Assembly: GCF_000379105.1 (NCBI RefSeq)
Contig: NZ_KB900609.1
Location: 3,369,007-3,404,444 of the forward strand
Length of the DNA: 35,438 bases
Source of the DNA: Methylobacterium sp. WSM2598
GTDB lineage: Bacteria > Pseudomonadota > Alphaproteobacteria > Rhizobiales > Beijerinckiaceae
Direction of reading: 5' to 3'
How positions within the stretch are numbered: the first letter of the stretch is position 1; each line of letters begins with the position of its first letter. A model generated the notes under the pieces. The model saw nothing but the letters and a program-made list of their open reading frames with translations, was not told the DNA's origin and searched no databases. The position numbers and the translations under genes were made by a program. Below are positions 6,604 through 14,036 of this stretch, in pieces.

Positions 6604-6839
6604 AGCCCCGGATGAACGAGTGGGACCGGATGTTCACCCGGGAGGCATACGACGCCCTCCCGGCCTCGCTCCACGCGAAGCGCCCCTTCGAGCCCGGCCC
6701 CTACCGCTGCTGGGACGGCAAGTCCCTCACTTGGTACTGGGTCGGAGAGGACGGCCTGAGCCAGACCAAAACCCTGCCGGCGATCTTCGTCGGCCGCCCG
6801 GCCTATCGGCCGCGCCTGGAATTCGGAGACGTCCTGTGA
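6600..6839 (+). CDS. Hypothetical protein, 79 aa
   Basis: Encodes 79 residues, rich in aromatic residues (YRCWDGKSLTWYWVGEDG). GTG at 6600 overlaps the stop of the acetyltransferase and has GGAGG upstream. The C-terminal half (LPAIFVGRPAYRPRLEFGDVL) looks globular. No family is recognised. Its stop overlaps the next start, continuing the chain of coupled genes. Confidence 0.65.
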   Translation: MKPRMNEWDRMFTREAYDALPASLHAKRPFEPGPYRCWDGKSLTWYWVGEDGLSQTKTLPAIFVGRPAYRPRLEFGDVL

Positions 6840-7081
6840 CCCCCCGCGATCTCGAAGCCGCGCTCGCCGCCTGGGCGGCGGAGCGGCCCGCGGCCGACCC
6901 GTTCGCCACCGGCCTCAACGCGGCGCTCGCCGCCGGGGCGCCGCACCCGCTCGACGCGATCCGCGCGTCCCAGCAGCGCGTCCCCTGGGGCGCCGGCCAG
7001 CTCGAGGCCGGGATCGCGATGGGCGCCGCGCTCGTCCTCGCGCACCTCCGCGCGCTGACGGATCAACCGGCTGAGGAGTAG
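6836..7081 (+). CDS. Hypothetical protein, 81 aa
   Basis: Encodes 81 mostly helical, alanine-rich residues (PRDLEAALAAWAAERPAADPF..., LEAGIAMGAALVLAHLRALTD). The start is GTG at 6836, four bases before the end of the upstream gene, with GGAGA upstream. The longer frame upstream of this start is antisense-like. No family is recognised. Confidence 0.6.
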   Translation: MTPRDLEAALAAWAAERPAADPFATGLNAALAAGAPHPLDAIRASQQRVPWGAGQLEAGIAMGAALVLAHLRALTDQPAEE

Positions 7082-7085
7082 ACCG

Positions 7086-7628
7086 ATGGGCATCAACGTC
7101 GCGAAGCAGGGCTGGGGCGGCTGGAAGGTCGATCCGAAGGCCGCGCTCTCCGGCGCGACCCAGGCGCTCAACCAGATCGGCGACCGCGCGCACGCCCACG
7201 TCAAGCAAGTCATGCCGGGGCAGACCGGCCTGAAGAAGCGGACGGTTAGCAAGGCGCTGAAGAAGAAGCGGGCAAGCTCCGGCTCGCCGACCTACGAAAT
7301 CAAGTCGGCCGGCGGCAATATCCGCCTGAAATACTTTGGCGCGCGAGAGACGCGGGCGGGCGTCAGCGCCGCCCCGTGGAACCAGCGGCACGTCTTCCCG
7401 GGGACGTTCACCCGCGGCGGGCGCTTCCCGGCGCGCGTCCCGCTCAACCTCGGGGGGCACGTCTACGCCCGGGCCGGGAGCAAGCGGCTCCCGATCAAGG
7501 TCCAGCGCTCGGGGCTGTTCATCCCGGACGAGATGATCTCGAAGGCCGCTTACGGCGCCTTCCAGGGCGAGGTCGGCCACCTCGACGTCGAAGTCCTGAA
7601 CGGCATGGCCGGGAAGATCGGCTTCTGA
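7086..7628 (+). CDS. Phage tail completion protein, lambda gpZ-like
   Basis: 180-residue protein resembling the prophage minor tail protein Z family (lambda gpZ / P2 gpS type), which finishes the head-proximal end of the tail before joining. Supporting features are a helical N-terminus (AALSGATQALNQIGDRAHAHVKQ), the basic TGLKKRTVSKALKKK stretch where gpZ has GIRQKILRKR, the RLKYFGARETRAGVSAAPW segment, the RHVFPGTF core and a C-terminal RLPIKVQRSGLFIP. ATG at 7086 has AGGAGT upstream. Its position is odd: it lies in the accessory block ahead of the terminase, about 11 kb from the other neck and tail genes. The family call is by motif only. Confidence 0.68.
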   Translation: MGINVAKQGWGGWKVDPKAALSGATQALNQIGDRAHAHVKQVMPGQTGLKKRTVSKALKKKRASSGSPTYEIKSAGGNIRLKYFGARETRAGVSAAPWNQRHVFPGTFTRGGRFPARVPLNLGGHVYARAGSKRLPIKVQRSGLFIPDEMISKAAYGAFQGEVGHLDVEVLNGMAGKIGF

Positions 7629-7630
7629 CC

Positions 7631-8035
7631 GTGCCGGTGCGCTACGAGGCCGGGATCACCCGGGCGACGCTGCGCGCCAACCGAGCGACCCTCTACGTCT
7701 ACGGCGACAACAGCGCCGGGGTCGGCCTCGGCGGGCAAGCGAAGGAGATGCGGGGCGAGCCCAACGCCGTCGGCCTCGTGACCAAGCGGGCGCCGGCCAC
7801 CTACCCCGCCGCCTACCTCTCGGACGACGACCTGGAGACGGTCCGCCGCCTCTGGGTCGCGCCCTACCGCCGCCTGCGGGACCACCTCGCCGCGGGCGGG
7901 GACGTCGTCTGGCCGAAGCGCAACATCGGGACGGGACGGGCGGAGCTGCCGGCCCGCGCCCCCGCGGTCTGGGCGGCCCTGGAGCGCCTGCGGGCGGCCC
8001 TGGACCCTCCCACCCCTCAACCGGAAGACGGGTAG
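7631..8035 (+). CDS. Conserved phage protein with GDN/GGQA signature (DUF7831-like)
   Basis: 134-residue protein. It has a run of motifs that I associate with a conserved phage-encoded family: YVYGDN (22-27), VGLGGQAKEMRG (31-42), PNAVGLVTKRAP (44-55) and WPKRNIGTGRAEL (94-106). The glycine-rich GGQA plus a conserved N-terminal GDN is reminiscent of ADP-ribose or nucleotide-binding macro/PARG-like folds, but that is a structural guess. The start is GTG 7631, two bases after the preceding stop; longer frames are noise. It is followed, after one small gene, by a SLOG/DUF2493-like nucleotide-binding protein, so the two may work on related ligands. Biochemical function unknown. Confidence 0.62.
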   Translation: MPVRYEAGITRATLRANRATLYVYGDNSAGVGLGGQAKEMRGEPNAVGLVTKRAPATYPAAYLSDDDLETVRRLWVAPYRRLRDHLAAGGDVVWPKRNIGTGRAELPARAPAVWAALERLRAALDPPTPQPEDG

Positions 8036-8039
8036 ACCC

Positions 8040-8190
8040 ATGCGACGCCTCCTGTCGAACGCGCTCGCCGCCGTCGTCCTCCTGGCGATGGCGGCGCAGA
8101 TGACCCGCCGCCGCCGTCGTCCTCCTGGCGATGGCGGCGCAGATGACCCGCGCCCCGAAGGGCGCGCCGCCCGGCACCACCCTCCACTAA
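8040..8190 (+). pseudogene. Small hydrophobic protein gene broken by a 43-bp duplication
   Basis: ATG at 8040 starts a small membrane or leader peptide (MRRLLSNALAAVVLLAMAAQM). A perfect 43-bp tandem duplication (8066-8108 and 8109-8151) inserts a non-multiple of three. If one copy is removed the frame reads on to TRAPKGAPPGTTLH and a TAA at 8188-8190, giving 35 residues. With the duplication, translation instead goes through RRRRRPPGDGG... and enters the next gene in frame as an N-terminal extension. The single-copy version is probably ancestral. Confidence 0.65.
8066..8151 (+). repeat. Perfect 43-bp tandem duplication
   Basis: Two identical adjacent 43-bp copies, 8066-8108 and 8109-8151, start CGCCGCCGTCG and end GATGACCCGC. 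The absence of mismatches implies a very recent event, or an assembly artefact. It shifts the frame of the small gene starting at 8040. Confidence 0.9.
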
Positions 8191-8213
8191 CGAGCCCCGG
8201 GGACCAGACCGGA

Positions 8214-8741
8214 ATGCGAGTTCTCATCTGCGGCGGGCGGGACTACTCCCGCGCCCGCCATCTGCGCGAGCGGCTGGACGCCCTCGCCGCGGAGCACAAG
8301 TTCGTCCTCGTCGTCACGGGCGGGGCGCCGGGCGCGGACACGCTGGCCGACCGCTGGGCCGAGGCCCGGGGGATCGACCGGGTGATCTGCCCGGCGAACT
8401 GGACCGGGCGCGGGCCCCTCGCCGGACCGGACCGCAACGGCTTCATGCTGCGGCTGGTCAAGCCCGAGCTGGTCGTTGCCTTCGAGGGCGGCGCCGGCAC
8501 GGCGAACATGCTGAGGCAGGCCCGCGCCGCGAAGGTCCGGGTCATCCAGGTCCCGGAGGAGGACGAGCCCCCGCTGGAGGACAACCCCCTGCTGTTCCCC
8601 GCCCTCGCGGCCGGGAGCGCGGAGGAGGAGGCGAGCGCCCCCGCGGCCGACGCTCCTCCTCCGGCTGCCGCGGGGCGCGGGCGCCCCAGCGCCCCGCGCC
8701 CCGTCCCCCGCTCGGGCCGCTTCGGAAGGGGCACGCGATGA
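8214..8741 (+). CDS. SLOG-family (DUF2493/YspA-like) nucleotide-binding protein
   Basis: 175-residue protein with a Rossmann-like SLOG core. Motifs are LICGGRDY (4-11), VTGGAPGADTLADRWAEARG (34-53), CPANWTGRGPLAGPDRN (59-75) and VVAFEGGAGTANML (87-100). They correspond to the GGRD, TGGxxGaD, agp.RN and f.gG.GTa.m signatures of DUF2493 proteins, which are thought to bind nucleotide-derived ligands. After about residue 115 the tail is acidic, then Pro/Ala/Arg-rich and probably disordered. ATG at 8214 fits the family start; the longer in-frame ATG at 8040 exists only because of the upstream 43-bp duplication. Such genes are frequent in phages. A role in ligand sensing, in defence or counter-defence, is inference. 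Confidence 0.8.
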   Translation: MRVLICGGRDYSRARHLRERLDALAAEHKFVLVVTGGAPGADTLADRWAEARGIDRVICPANWTGRGPLAGPDRNGFMLRLVKPELVVAFEGGAGTANMLRQARAAKVRVIQVPEEDEPPLEDNPLLFPALAAGSAEEEASAPAADAPPPAAAGRGRPSAPRPVPRSGRFGRGTR

Positions 8742-9254
8742 TCGACTTCAACGACGACGACTTCGAGGAGCTGGCGCCGCGAGCCAAGGCGACCGTCTCC
8801 TCCCCCGTGGCTTTCGGGACCTGCTGCGTCCGCGGCGGCACCGAGAAGGTCACGCTGACCTTCGCCCCGGAGGCCATCGCCCGCCTCGACGGCTGGCCCC
8901 GCTTCGCGGTCGCATGGTCGCCGAAGCAGATGGCCTTGAGGATCCGGGCCGACGCCCAGGGGCGCTTCGAGGCGTGCCGGACGCCGCTCGGCGGACGCTA
9001 CATGCTCCGGGTCGACCTGCCCCGTGAGCTCATCCACGTCCCGAAGCTCCGGGAGCCGGCACCCCACCGCTACGGGGAGGCCGGGGGCGACCCTCTTCGT
9101 GACCGCGCCCCCGGCCTTCCGCGCCCAGCCCCGGCAGGCGCTCCTGGCGCCCCCGGCGCCCAAGGCGCCCGCCCCGGGGAGCCACCAAGCGGCGGTCCAG
9201 GCGGCGCGGGCCGCCGTCCCCGCCCCGGTGATCAAGGGCGCCTTCCGTGGGTGA
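8738..9254 (+). pseudogene. Hypothetical protein with +1 frameshift in a G-run
   Basis: The ATG at 8738 overlaps the SLOG gene stop by four bases. The first about 115 residues (MIDFNDDDFEELAPRAKATVSSPVAFGTCCVRGG... to PAPHRYGEAG) are well formed. After the GGGGG run at about 9081-9085 this frame becomes Gly/Pro/Arg noise. The +1 frame continues sensibly as GATLFVTAPPAFRAQPRQALLAPPAPKAPAPG... and stops at 9254. Removing one G gives a continuous 171-residue protein with a Pro/Ala-rich tail. Either the gene is broken or the base call is wrong. No family is recognised. Confidence 0.6.
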
Positions 9255-9552
9255 TCCCCGGGAGGCCGCGCTCGACATGCTCGCCCTCACCCTCTGGCTG
9301 AGCCCGGAGGACGCCTGCCGGCGCATGAGTGCGGCCCATCCCAAGGCAGCCCCCAACAGACGGGTGCTCGCCTTCGGGGGCGCAGCCCTCGGGATCGGGA
9401 CCGCGCTGATCGCCTCCGCCTCCCTGGTCTTCGCCCAGCCCCGGGCCCGGTACGGCGCGGTCGGCCTCCCCGCCGGCTTCCGCCTCCCCTTCCCGGGCCT
9501 CCCGGGGGGAGAGCCCGCCGTCCCCGCCCCGGTAGCCGCACCCGCCGCGTAG
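9247..9552 (+). CDS. Small membrane protein, 101 aa
   Basis: GTG at 9247 overlaps the preceding frame by eight bases and has AAGGGC upstream. The first about 38 residues are helical and charged (REAALDMLALTLWLSPEDACRRM). A membrane segment follows at about 41-63 (LAFGGAALGIGTALIASASLVFA), then a Pro/Gly/Ala-rich tail. The single-pass arrangement is clear; no family is recognised. It is the last gene before the packaging genes. Confidence 0.6.
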   Translation: MGDPREAALDMLALTLWLSPEDACRRMSAAHPKAAPNRRVLAFGGAALGIGTALIASASLVFAQPRARYGAVGLPAGFRLPFPGLPGGEPAVPAPVAAPAA

Positions 9553-9768
9553 GAGCGTCGCTGGCGGGCGTCCGCGCCCGGCCGGTACTCCCGGGTGTCG
9601 GGAGCGCCCTGACGCCTGCCACGGCCTCGCTACGAGGGCTGGCGGGGTGGCCGGCGAGGCTGACCGAAGGGCTTAGGGACCGTCTGGCTGGTACAGGAAG
9701 TTGCGGGTCCCAGGCTCGCGCTCTTGGCGCGTTTTCGGGATTTTTCGATCCCGGCTTTACTGCATGAA
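9553..9768. other. Intergenic region upstream of terminase; possible cos/pac location
   Basis: 216 bases without a gene, immediately before the small terminase gene, the position where lambda carries cos. It contains a 7-bp dyad GCCTCGC (9624-9630) / GCGAGGC (9654-9660) and a 6-bp hairpin CGGGAT (9736-9741) / ATCCCG (9748-9753) just upstream of the start codon. No lambda-like cosN sequence could be recognised, so the packaging-site role rests on position and on the lambda-type terminase alone. Confidence 0.35.
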
Positions 9769-10260
9769 ATGGCTGTCCAAATGGCTGAAGACTCAAAGCC
9801 GTCAGATGCCGGGATGATCCCGCTGGAGCAGGCCGCGCGGCTGCTTCTGTTGAGCAAAATGAGGCTCCGGCAGCTCGCCAAAGAGGGCTGGTTCCCGCCT
9901 CCGGTGCGGGGGAAAGTCTCGTTGATCCTGACGGTCCAGGGCTACATCAAATTCCTCCGGGACGAGGACCGCCGCAGCTCCAAGACCGCCGCCGAAAGCG
10001 GCCTCAAGCAGGCCCGGCAGCGCGAGGTCGAGCTGCGGATCGCCAAGGACGAGGGCGAGCTGATCCCGCTCCTCGACGTGATGGGCGTCATGGACGAGTT
10101 CACCGGGGCGGTGGTGACGGCGCTCAAGAACATGCCGAGCCGGTTCTCCCGGGACATCGCGCAGCGGGAACGGCTCCAGCCCCACGTCGACGAGGTGCTG
10201 ACCCTGGTCGCGGACAAGATGCAGGCAGCGGCCGGGGAAGCGCGCGCGTTGCGCGGGTAG
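9769..10260 (+). CDS. Terminase small subunit, Nu1-like
   Basis: 163-residue DNA-recognition subunit of the packaging terminase. The N-terminal winged-helix region (MIPLEQAARLLLLSKMRLRQLAKEGWFPPP) matches the Nu1/excisionase-type fold. A linker with a long charged helix follows (SGLKQARQREVELRIAKDEGELIPLLDVMGVMDEF) and a C-terminal helical part typical of Nu1-like proteins (ALKNMPSRFSRDIA). ATG 9769 and ATG 9781 are both possible and neither has a strong ribosome site; the TTG-started longer frame adds a segment encoded by a hairpin and is unlikely. It precedes the GpA-like large subunit, as in lambda. Confidence 0.8.
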   Translation: MAVQMAEDSKPSDAGMIPLEQAARLLLLSKMRLRQLAKEGWFPPPVRGKVSLILTVQGYIKFLRDEDRRSSKTAAESGLKQARQREVELRIAKDEGELIPLLDVMGVMDEFTGAVVTALKNMPSRFSRDIAQRERLQPHVDEVLTLVADKMQAAAGEARALRG

Positions 10261-10284
10261 CCGGAGCTGCTCCCTCCCTCGCAA

Positions 10285-10311
10285 GGTCGGCGCGCTCCGC
10301 GCGCGCCGGCC
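10285..10311 (+). repeat. Intercistronic hairpin between the terminase genes
   Basis: CGGCGCGC (10288-10295) pairs perfectly with GCGCGCCG (10301-10308). The stem extends to 11 pairs with one G-U. It lies in the 63-base gap between the small and large terminase genes. Confidence 0.5.
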
Positions 10312-10323
10312 CGTGGCACCCTG

Positions 10324-12426
10324 ATGGCAGACAGTGACCAGCCCGCCGCGGCGCCGACCTGGTGGGCGCACGCGCGAAAAAACCTTCCTGCGCTCCTGGA
10401 GCGGATCGCCCTCTTCGTCCGCCCGACCCCCCGGCTGACCCCGGACGCCTGGGGCGCGCAGAACAGGGCGTATCCCGCCAGCTCGGGCCATCCCGGCCCC
10501 CGCAACCCGTACTTGACGCCCTACGCGGTCCCGATCGGCCGGGCGATTGCGGAGCGCCGCGCCCGCCGGGTGGTCGGCGTCATGGGCGCCCAGAGCGGCA
10601 AGTCCGAGACGCTGCTGGACGTGATCGGGCACCGGCTCGACCAGGATCCGGCCCCGATCCTCTACGTCGGCCCGAACCGGCAGTTTCTGACGGAGCAGCT
10701 TGAGCCGCGGATCATGCGGCTGCTGGACGAGGCCCCGACGCTCGCCAACAAGGTCAGCCGCGGCAAGCGGATGACGAAGACGAGGAAGGTCATCGGCGGC
10801 GTCCCGCTGCGCCTCGCGCACGCGGGCTCCTCGACGGCCCTGAAGGCCGACCCGGCCTCGCTCGCGGTCACGGACGAGGCGGACGAGATGTTGGCGAACG
10901 TGCGCGGCCAGGGCGACCCCTTCGGCCTGATCGACGCCCGCGGCGACACCTACGCGGACTTCGTGCACGCGATCGTCTCGACGCCCTCGCGCGGCCCCAA
11001 GGAGGCGGAGATCGACCCCGTCTCGGGGCTCGAATTCTGGAAGGTGATGCCGGCCGACGACTTCGAGTCGAAGGTCTGGCGCCTCTTTCAGGCGGGCACC
11101 CGGTATCACTGGACGTGGCGGTGCCCGGAGTGTCAGGAGCGCTTCATCCCCCGCTTCTCGTGCCTCGGCTACGAGGGCAAGGGCGACGAGCGGCACACGA
11201 CGCCGGCCCGGGCCCGCGAGACGGCGCACATCGTCTGCCCCCGCAACGGCTGCATCCTGACCGAGGCGGACAAGCCGGACATGAACGCCTCGGGCGTCTA
11301 CGTCGCGCCCGGGCAGGCGATCGCGGCGGACGGGACGGTGACGGGCGAGCCGCCCGCCAGCGACACGATCAGCTTCTGGGTGTCGGGCCTGTGCTCGCCC
11401 TTCCGGTCCTTCGGGGACCGCGCCGCGGCCTACGTCGAGGCGGTCCAGGGCGGCGACAGCGCCAACATCCAAACCGTGGTCAATGCGGGCTTCGGGGAAT
11501 GCTACAACGAAGCGCCCCTGAACGCCCCCAAGATCGAGTCGATCAAGGCGAAGATCGTCCCGTATCGCCTGGGCGACGTGCCGCGCGAAGTCATGCGGCT
11601 TACCGCCGGGGTCGACGTCCAGAAGCGGTCGATCTTCTACGTCGTGCGCGGCTGGGGCGCGCGCGGCGCGTCCTGGCTGCTCCAGGCCGAGGAGCTGCAA
11701 GGGCTCACGGACGGCGAGGACGTCTGGGACGACCTCGCGGACGCGCTGACCGCGCCCTACGGCGGCCTGCGGATCGAGCGCGCCTTCATCGACTCGGGCT
11801 TCCGGCCGGACAAGCCGGATGCCGGGGACGTCCACCGGGTCTACGCCTTCGCCCGCCGCTACGACTGGCTGGTCGTGCCGACCAAGGGCATGCCGACCCG
11901 GGCGCAGCCGATGACGATCCGCAAGCACGAAGTCGACACGAAGGGGAAGGCGGCCCGGTTCTCGGTCGATCTGGCGACCCTCGACTCGGACTACTTCAAG
12001 TCGCTGGTGTGCTCCCGGATCCTAACGCCGGTCGGACGCCCGGGATCCTTCCACCTCCCGCTCGACATCTCCGAGCGCTACTGCCGGCACCTGATCTCGG
12101 AGGTCCGCGAGATCGTCGCCGGCAAGCCGGTCTGGACCCAGGTCAGCCGCGACAACCACTGGCTCGACTCCGAGGCATTGGCGGCGGCGGCTGGCTACCT
12201 ACTCAACGTCCAGCGCATCCCCGATGGGGTGATGCGCGATTGGGACGAGACGGCGCCCCCGCCGCTCCCGGCGGTGGGGGACGACGTCCCGCCCGCCGCG
12301 GCCCCGGCCGCGCTCCCCGCCGCGGTCCCGCTCCAGGCGGCGAAGGCGGCGGTGGCCCAAAAATCCCTCCGGGACAGCCTCTCGTCTCGCATGGCGGCCC
12401 GCGCGGCCGGCTTCAATCGGAGATAG
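10324..12426 (+). CDS. Terminase large subunit, lambda GpA-like
   Basis: 700-residue packaging ATPase/nuclease of the GpA family (lambda gpA is 641 residues). The ATPase Walker A is GAQSGKSE at about 88-95 and Walker B/DEAD-like is LAVTDEADE at about 180-188. A zinc-ribbon-like insert has C267-x2-C270 and C305-x4-C310. The nuclease half shows the acidic motifs TAGVDVQ (D431), AFIDSGF (D490) and HWLDSEAL (D615). The last about 70 residues are Pro/Ala-rich, with a final basic helix probably contacting the portal. All key residues are present. It packages concatemeric DNA into the prohead at the portal vertex and is followed by the portal gene after three bases. Confidence 0.96.
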   Translation: MADSDQPAAAPTWWAHARKNLPALLERIALFVRPTPRLTPDAWGAQNRAYPASSGHPGPRNPYLTPYAVPIGRAIAERRARRVVGVMGAQSGKSETLLDVIGHRLDQDPAPILYVGPNRQFLTEQLEPRIMRLLDEAPTLANKVSRGKRMTKTRKVIGGVPLRLAHAGSSTALKADPASLAVTDEADEMLANVRGQGDPFGLIDARGDTYADFVHAIVSTPSRGPKEAEIDPVSGLEFWKVMPADDFESKVWRLFQAGTRYHWTWRCPECQERFIPRFSCLGYEGKGDERHTTPARARETAHIVCPRNGCILTEADKPDMNASGVYVAPGQAIAADGTVTGEPPASDTISFWVSGLCSPFRSFGDRAAAYVEAVQGGDSANIQTVVNAGFGECYNEAPLNAPKIESIKAKIVPYRLGDVPREVMRLTAGVDVQKRSIFYVVRGWGARGASWLLQAEELQGLTDGEDVWDDLADALTAPYGGLRIERAFIDSGFRPDKPDAGDVHRVYAFARRYDWLVVPTKGMPTRAQPMTIRKHEVDTKGKAARFSVDLATLDSDYFKSLVCSRILTPVGRPGSFHLPLDISERYCRHLISEVREIVAGKPVWTQVSRDNHWLDSEALAAAAGYLLNVQRIPDGVMRDWDETAPPPLPAVGDDVPPAAAPAALPAAVPLQAAKAAVAQKSLRDSLSSRMAARAAGFNRR

Positions 12427-12429
12427 CCC

Positions 12430-14034
12430 ATGTCGATCGTACCCCGGATCAAGCAGGGCGGCGTTCTGCCCGCGACGTCCGGGGATCGCCCTCGGCCGAA
12501 AGCATCGAGCGGCTGGTGGCCCGGCTACATGCGCGGGGAGGCGTCCCCGGTGTTTCGCGGCTGGAACCCGATGCCGCGGGATCCGGCCGACACCGTCCGG
12601 TCCGCCTGGACCCGGGCGGCCGGGCGCGCGCTCGACATCATCCACAACTCGGGCTGGATCTCGGGCGCCATCGACCAAGCGGTCGCGAACACGGTCGGGA
12701 CCGGCCTGCGCCCTCGCCTGACCCTCGACGCCGAGGTCATGGGCTGGGACGAGGATCAGGCCACCGACTGGTGCGCCCGCGCCGAGGCCCGGTTCCTTAA
12801 CCTCTGGGCCACGAACCCCTACGAGTGCGACATCGAGGGGCGGCGCACCTTCGCGCAGATGCAGGCCGCGGCCTTCCGCTCCTGGTTCGGCCCGGGGGAG
12901 ATCGTCAGCGAGTGTGCCTGGAAGCGGCGCCCCGGCGGCGCATACGGCTCGAAGGTCCGGCTGATCCCGGCGCACCGGCTCTCGCAGCGCACGGCCTATC
13001 CGCGCCTCGTCCAGGGCGTCCAGATGGACGAAGACTGGATGCCGACGAGCTACTGGTTCTGGCGGCGCAATACCCCGACCGGGACCGAGCAGGAGATCGA
13101 GGTCGAGGCCCGGGACCGCTATGGGCGCCCCCGGATCGTCCACGTCTTCGACGGCGTGCCCGGGCAGTATCGGGGCATCTCGCCCCTTGTGGCGGCGCTC
13201 GCGACCGCCCGGCGCTTCGACCAGCTCACCGAGAGCAAGCTGACCGCGAACCTGATCCAGGCGGTCTTCGCCGCGACGATCAAGAGCGACGAGCCGACCG
13301 AGGAGATCCTGAAGGGGCTGCTGACCCCTCAGGAGCAGGCCCGGATGGCGAGCGACGGCATGAGCGCCTTCGACGCCTGGGCGGCGATGAACGAGGGCTG
13401 GTACAAGAGCACCAACATCGACCTCGGGATCAACGGGCGCTTTGCTCACCTCTTCCCGGGTCAGGAGCTGGAATTCCACTCGGCCTCGCAGAGCAGCGCG
13501 GACTTCAAGGACTTGGCGCTGTTCCTGCTGCGCGAGATCCTGCGCTGCCTCGGCCTGACCTACGAGAGCGGCACCGGCGACTATTCCGGCGCGACCTACT
13601 CGTCGGTCCGTATGGCGACGAGCGAGATCTTCCAGATCACGCTCTACCGGCGCGAGAACATCGTCGGGCCCTTCTCGACGCCGCACTTCCTGGCGTGGCT
13701 GGAGGAGGACATCGAGCGCGGCGGCACGCCGTTCCCGGACGGGGTCGCCGGCTTCCTCGCCAAGCGCCCCGCCCTGACGCTGCGGTGGACTGGCACGCCC
13801 AAGCCCGAGGCGGACAACCTGAAGACCGCCAAGACGTGGCAGACCTACCGGGACATGGGCGTCGCGACCGACGAGGCGATCTGCGCCGACCAGGGGCTCG
13901 GGGACGTCCACGACGTCTACAAGCAGCGCGCCCGTGAGATGCGCCTGCGCGCGAAGTACGGGCTCCCGGAGAACGGGCCGGCGCCGACGCCCGACCCGGT
14001 GGCCGACAAGCTGGTCGTGCAGGAGGACAACTAG
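12430..14034 (+). CDS. Portal protein, lambda gpB-like
   Basis: 534-residue portal of the lambda family (PF05136 type; lambda gpB is 533). It forms the dodecameric DNA-entry ring at one capsid vertex. Visible signatures are NSGWISGAIDQAVANTVGTGLRPR near the N-terminus, RRTFAQMQAAAFRSWFGPGEIVSECAW, VRLIPAHRLSQ, the conserved GQYRGISPLVAALATARRFDQL segment, and YESGTGDYSGATYSSVRMATSEIFQ in the clip/stem region. ATG at 12430 has GGAGA upstream, three bases after the terminase stop. No damage is seen. It may be cleaved by the downstream protease, as in lambda. Confidence 0.95.
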   Translation: MSIVPRIKQGGVLPATSGDRPRPKASSGWWPGYMRGEASPVFRGWNPMPRDPADTVRSAWTRAAGRALDIIHNSGWISGAIDQAVANTVGTGLRPRLTLDAEVMGWDEDQATDWCARAEARFLNLWATNPYECDIEGRRTFAQMQAAAFRSWFGPGEIVSECAWKRRPGGAYGSKVRLIPAHRLSQRTAYPRLVQGVQMDEDWMPTSYWFWRRNTPTGTEQEIEVEARDRYGRPRIVHVFDGVPGQYRGISPLVAALATARRFDQLTESKLTANLIQAVFAATIKSDEPTEEILKGLLTPQEQARMASDGMSAFDAWAAMNEGWYKSTNIDLGINGRFAHLFPGQELEFHSASQSSADFKDLALFLLREILRCLGLTYESGTGDYSGATYSSVRMATSEIFQITLYRRENIVGPFSTPHFLAWLEEDIERGGTPFPDGVAGFLAKRPALTLRWTGTPKPEADNLKTAKTWQTYRDMGVATDEAICADQGLGDVHDVYKQRAREMRLRAKYGLPENGPAPTPDPVADKLVVQEDN

Positions 14035-14036
14035 CC

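Noticed and set aside
9724..9768. Upstream extension of the small terminase gene from a TTG
   Set aside because: The extension would be translated through a hairpin-forming noncoding stretch, and family members start near the winged-helix region. ATG 9769 or 9781 is better.
9802..11928. Long open frame on the minus strand (about 700 codons) opposite the terminase genes
   Set aside because: It is antisense to two clear genes, with low-complexity Arg/Val/Asp composition and no recognisable motif.
12199..13911. Minus-strand open frame of about 570 codons opposite the portal gene
   Set aside because: It is an antisense shadow of the portal gene and has no ribosome site or domain.
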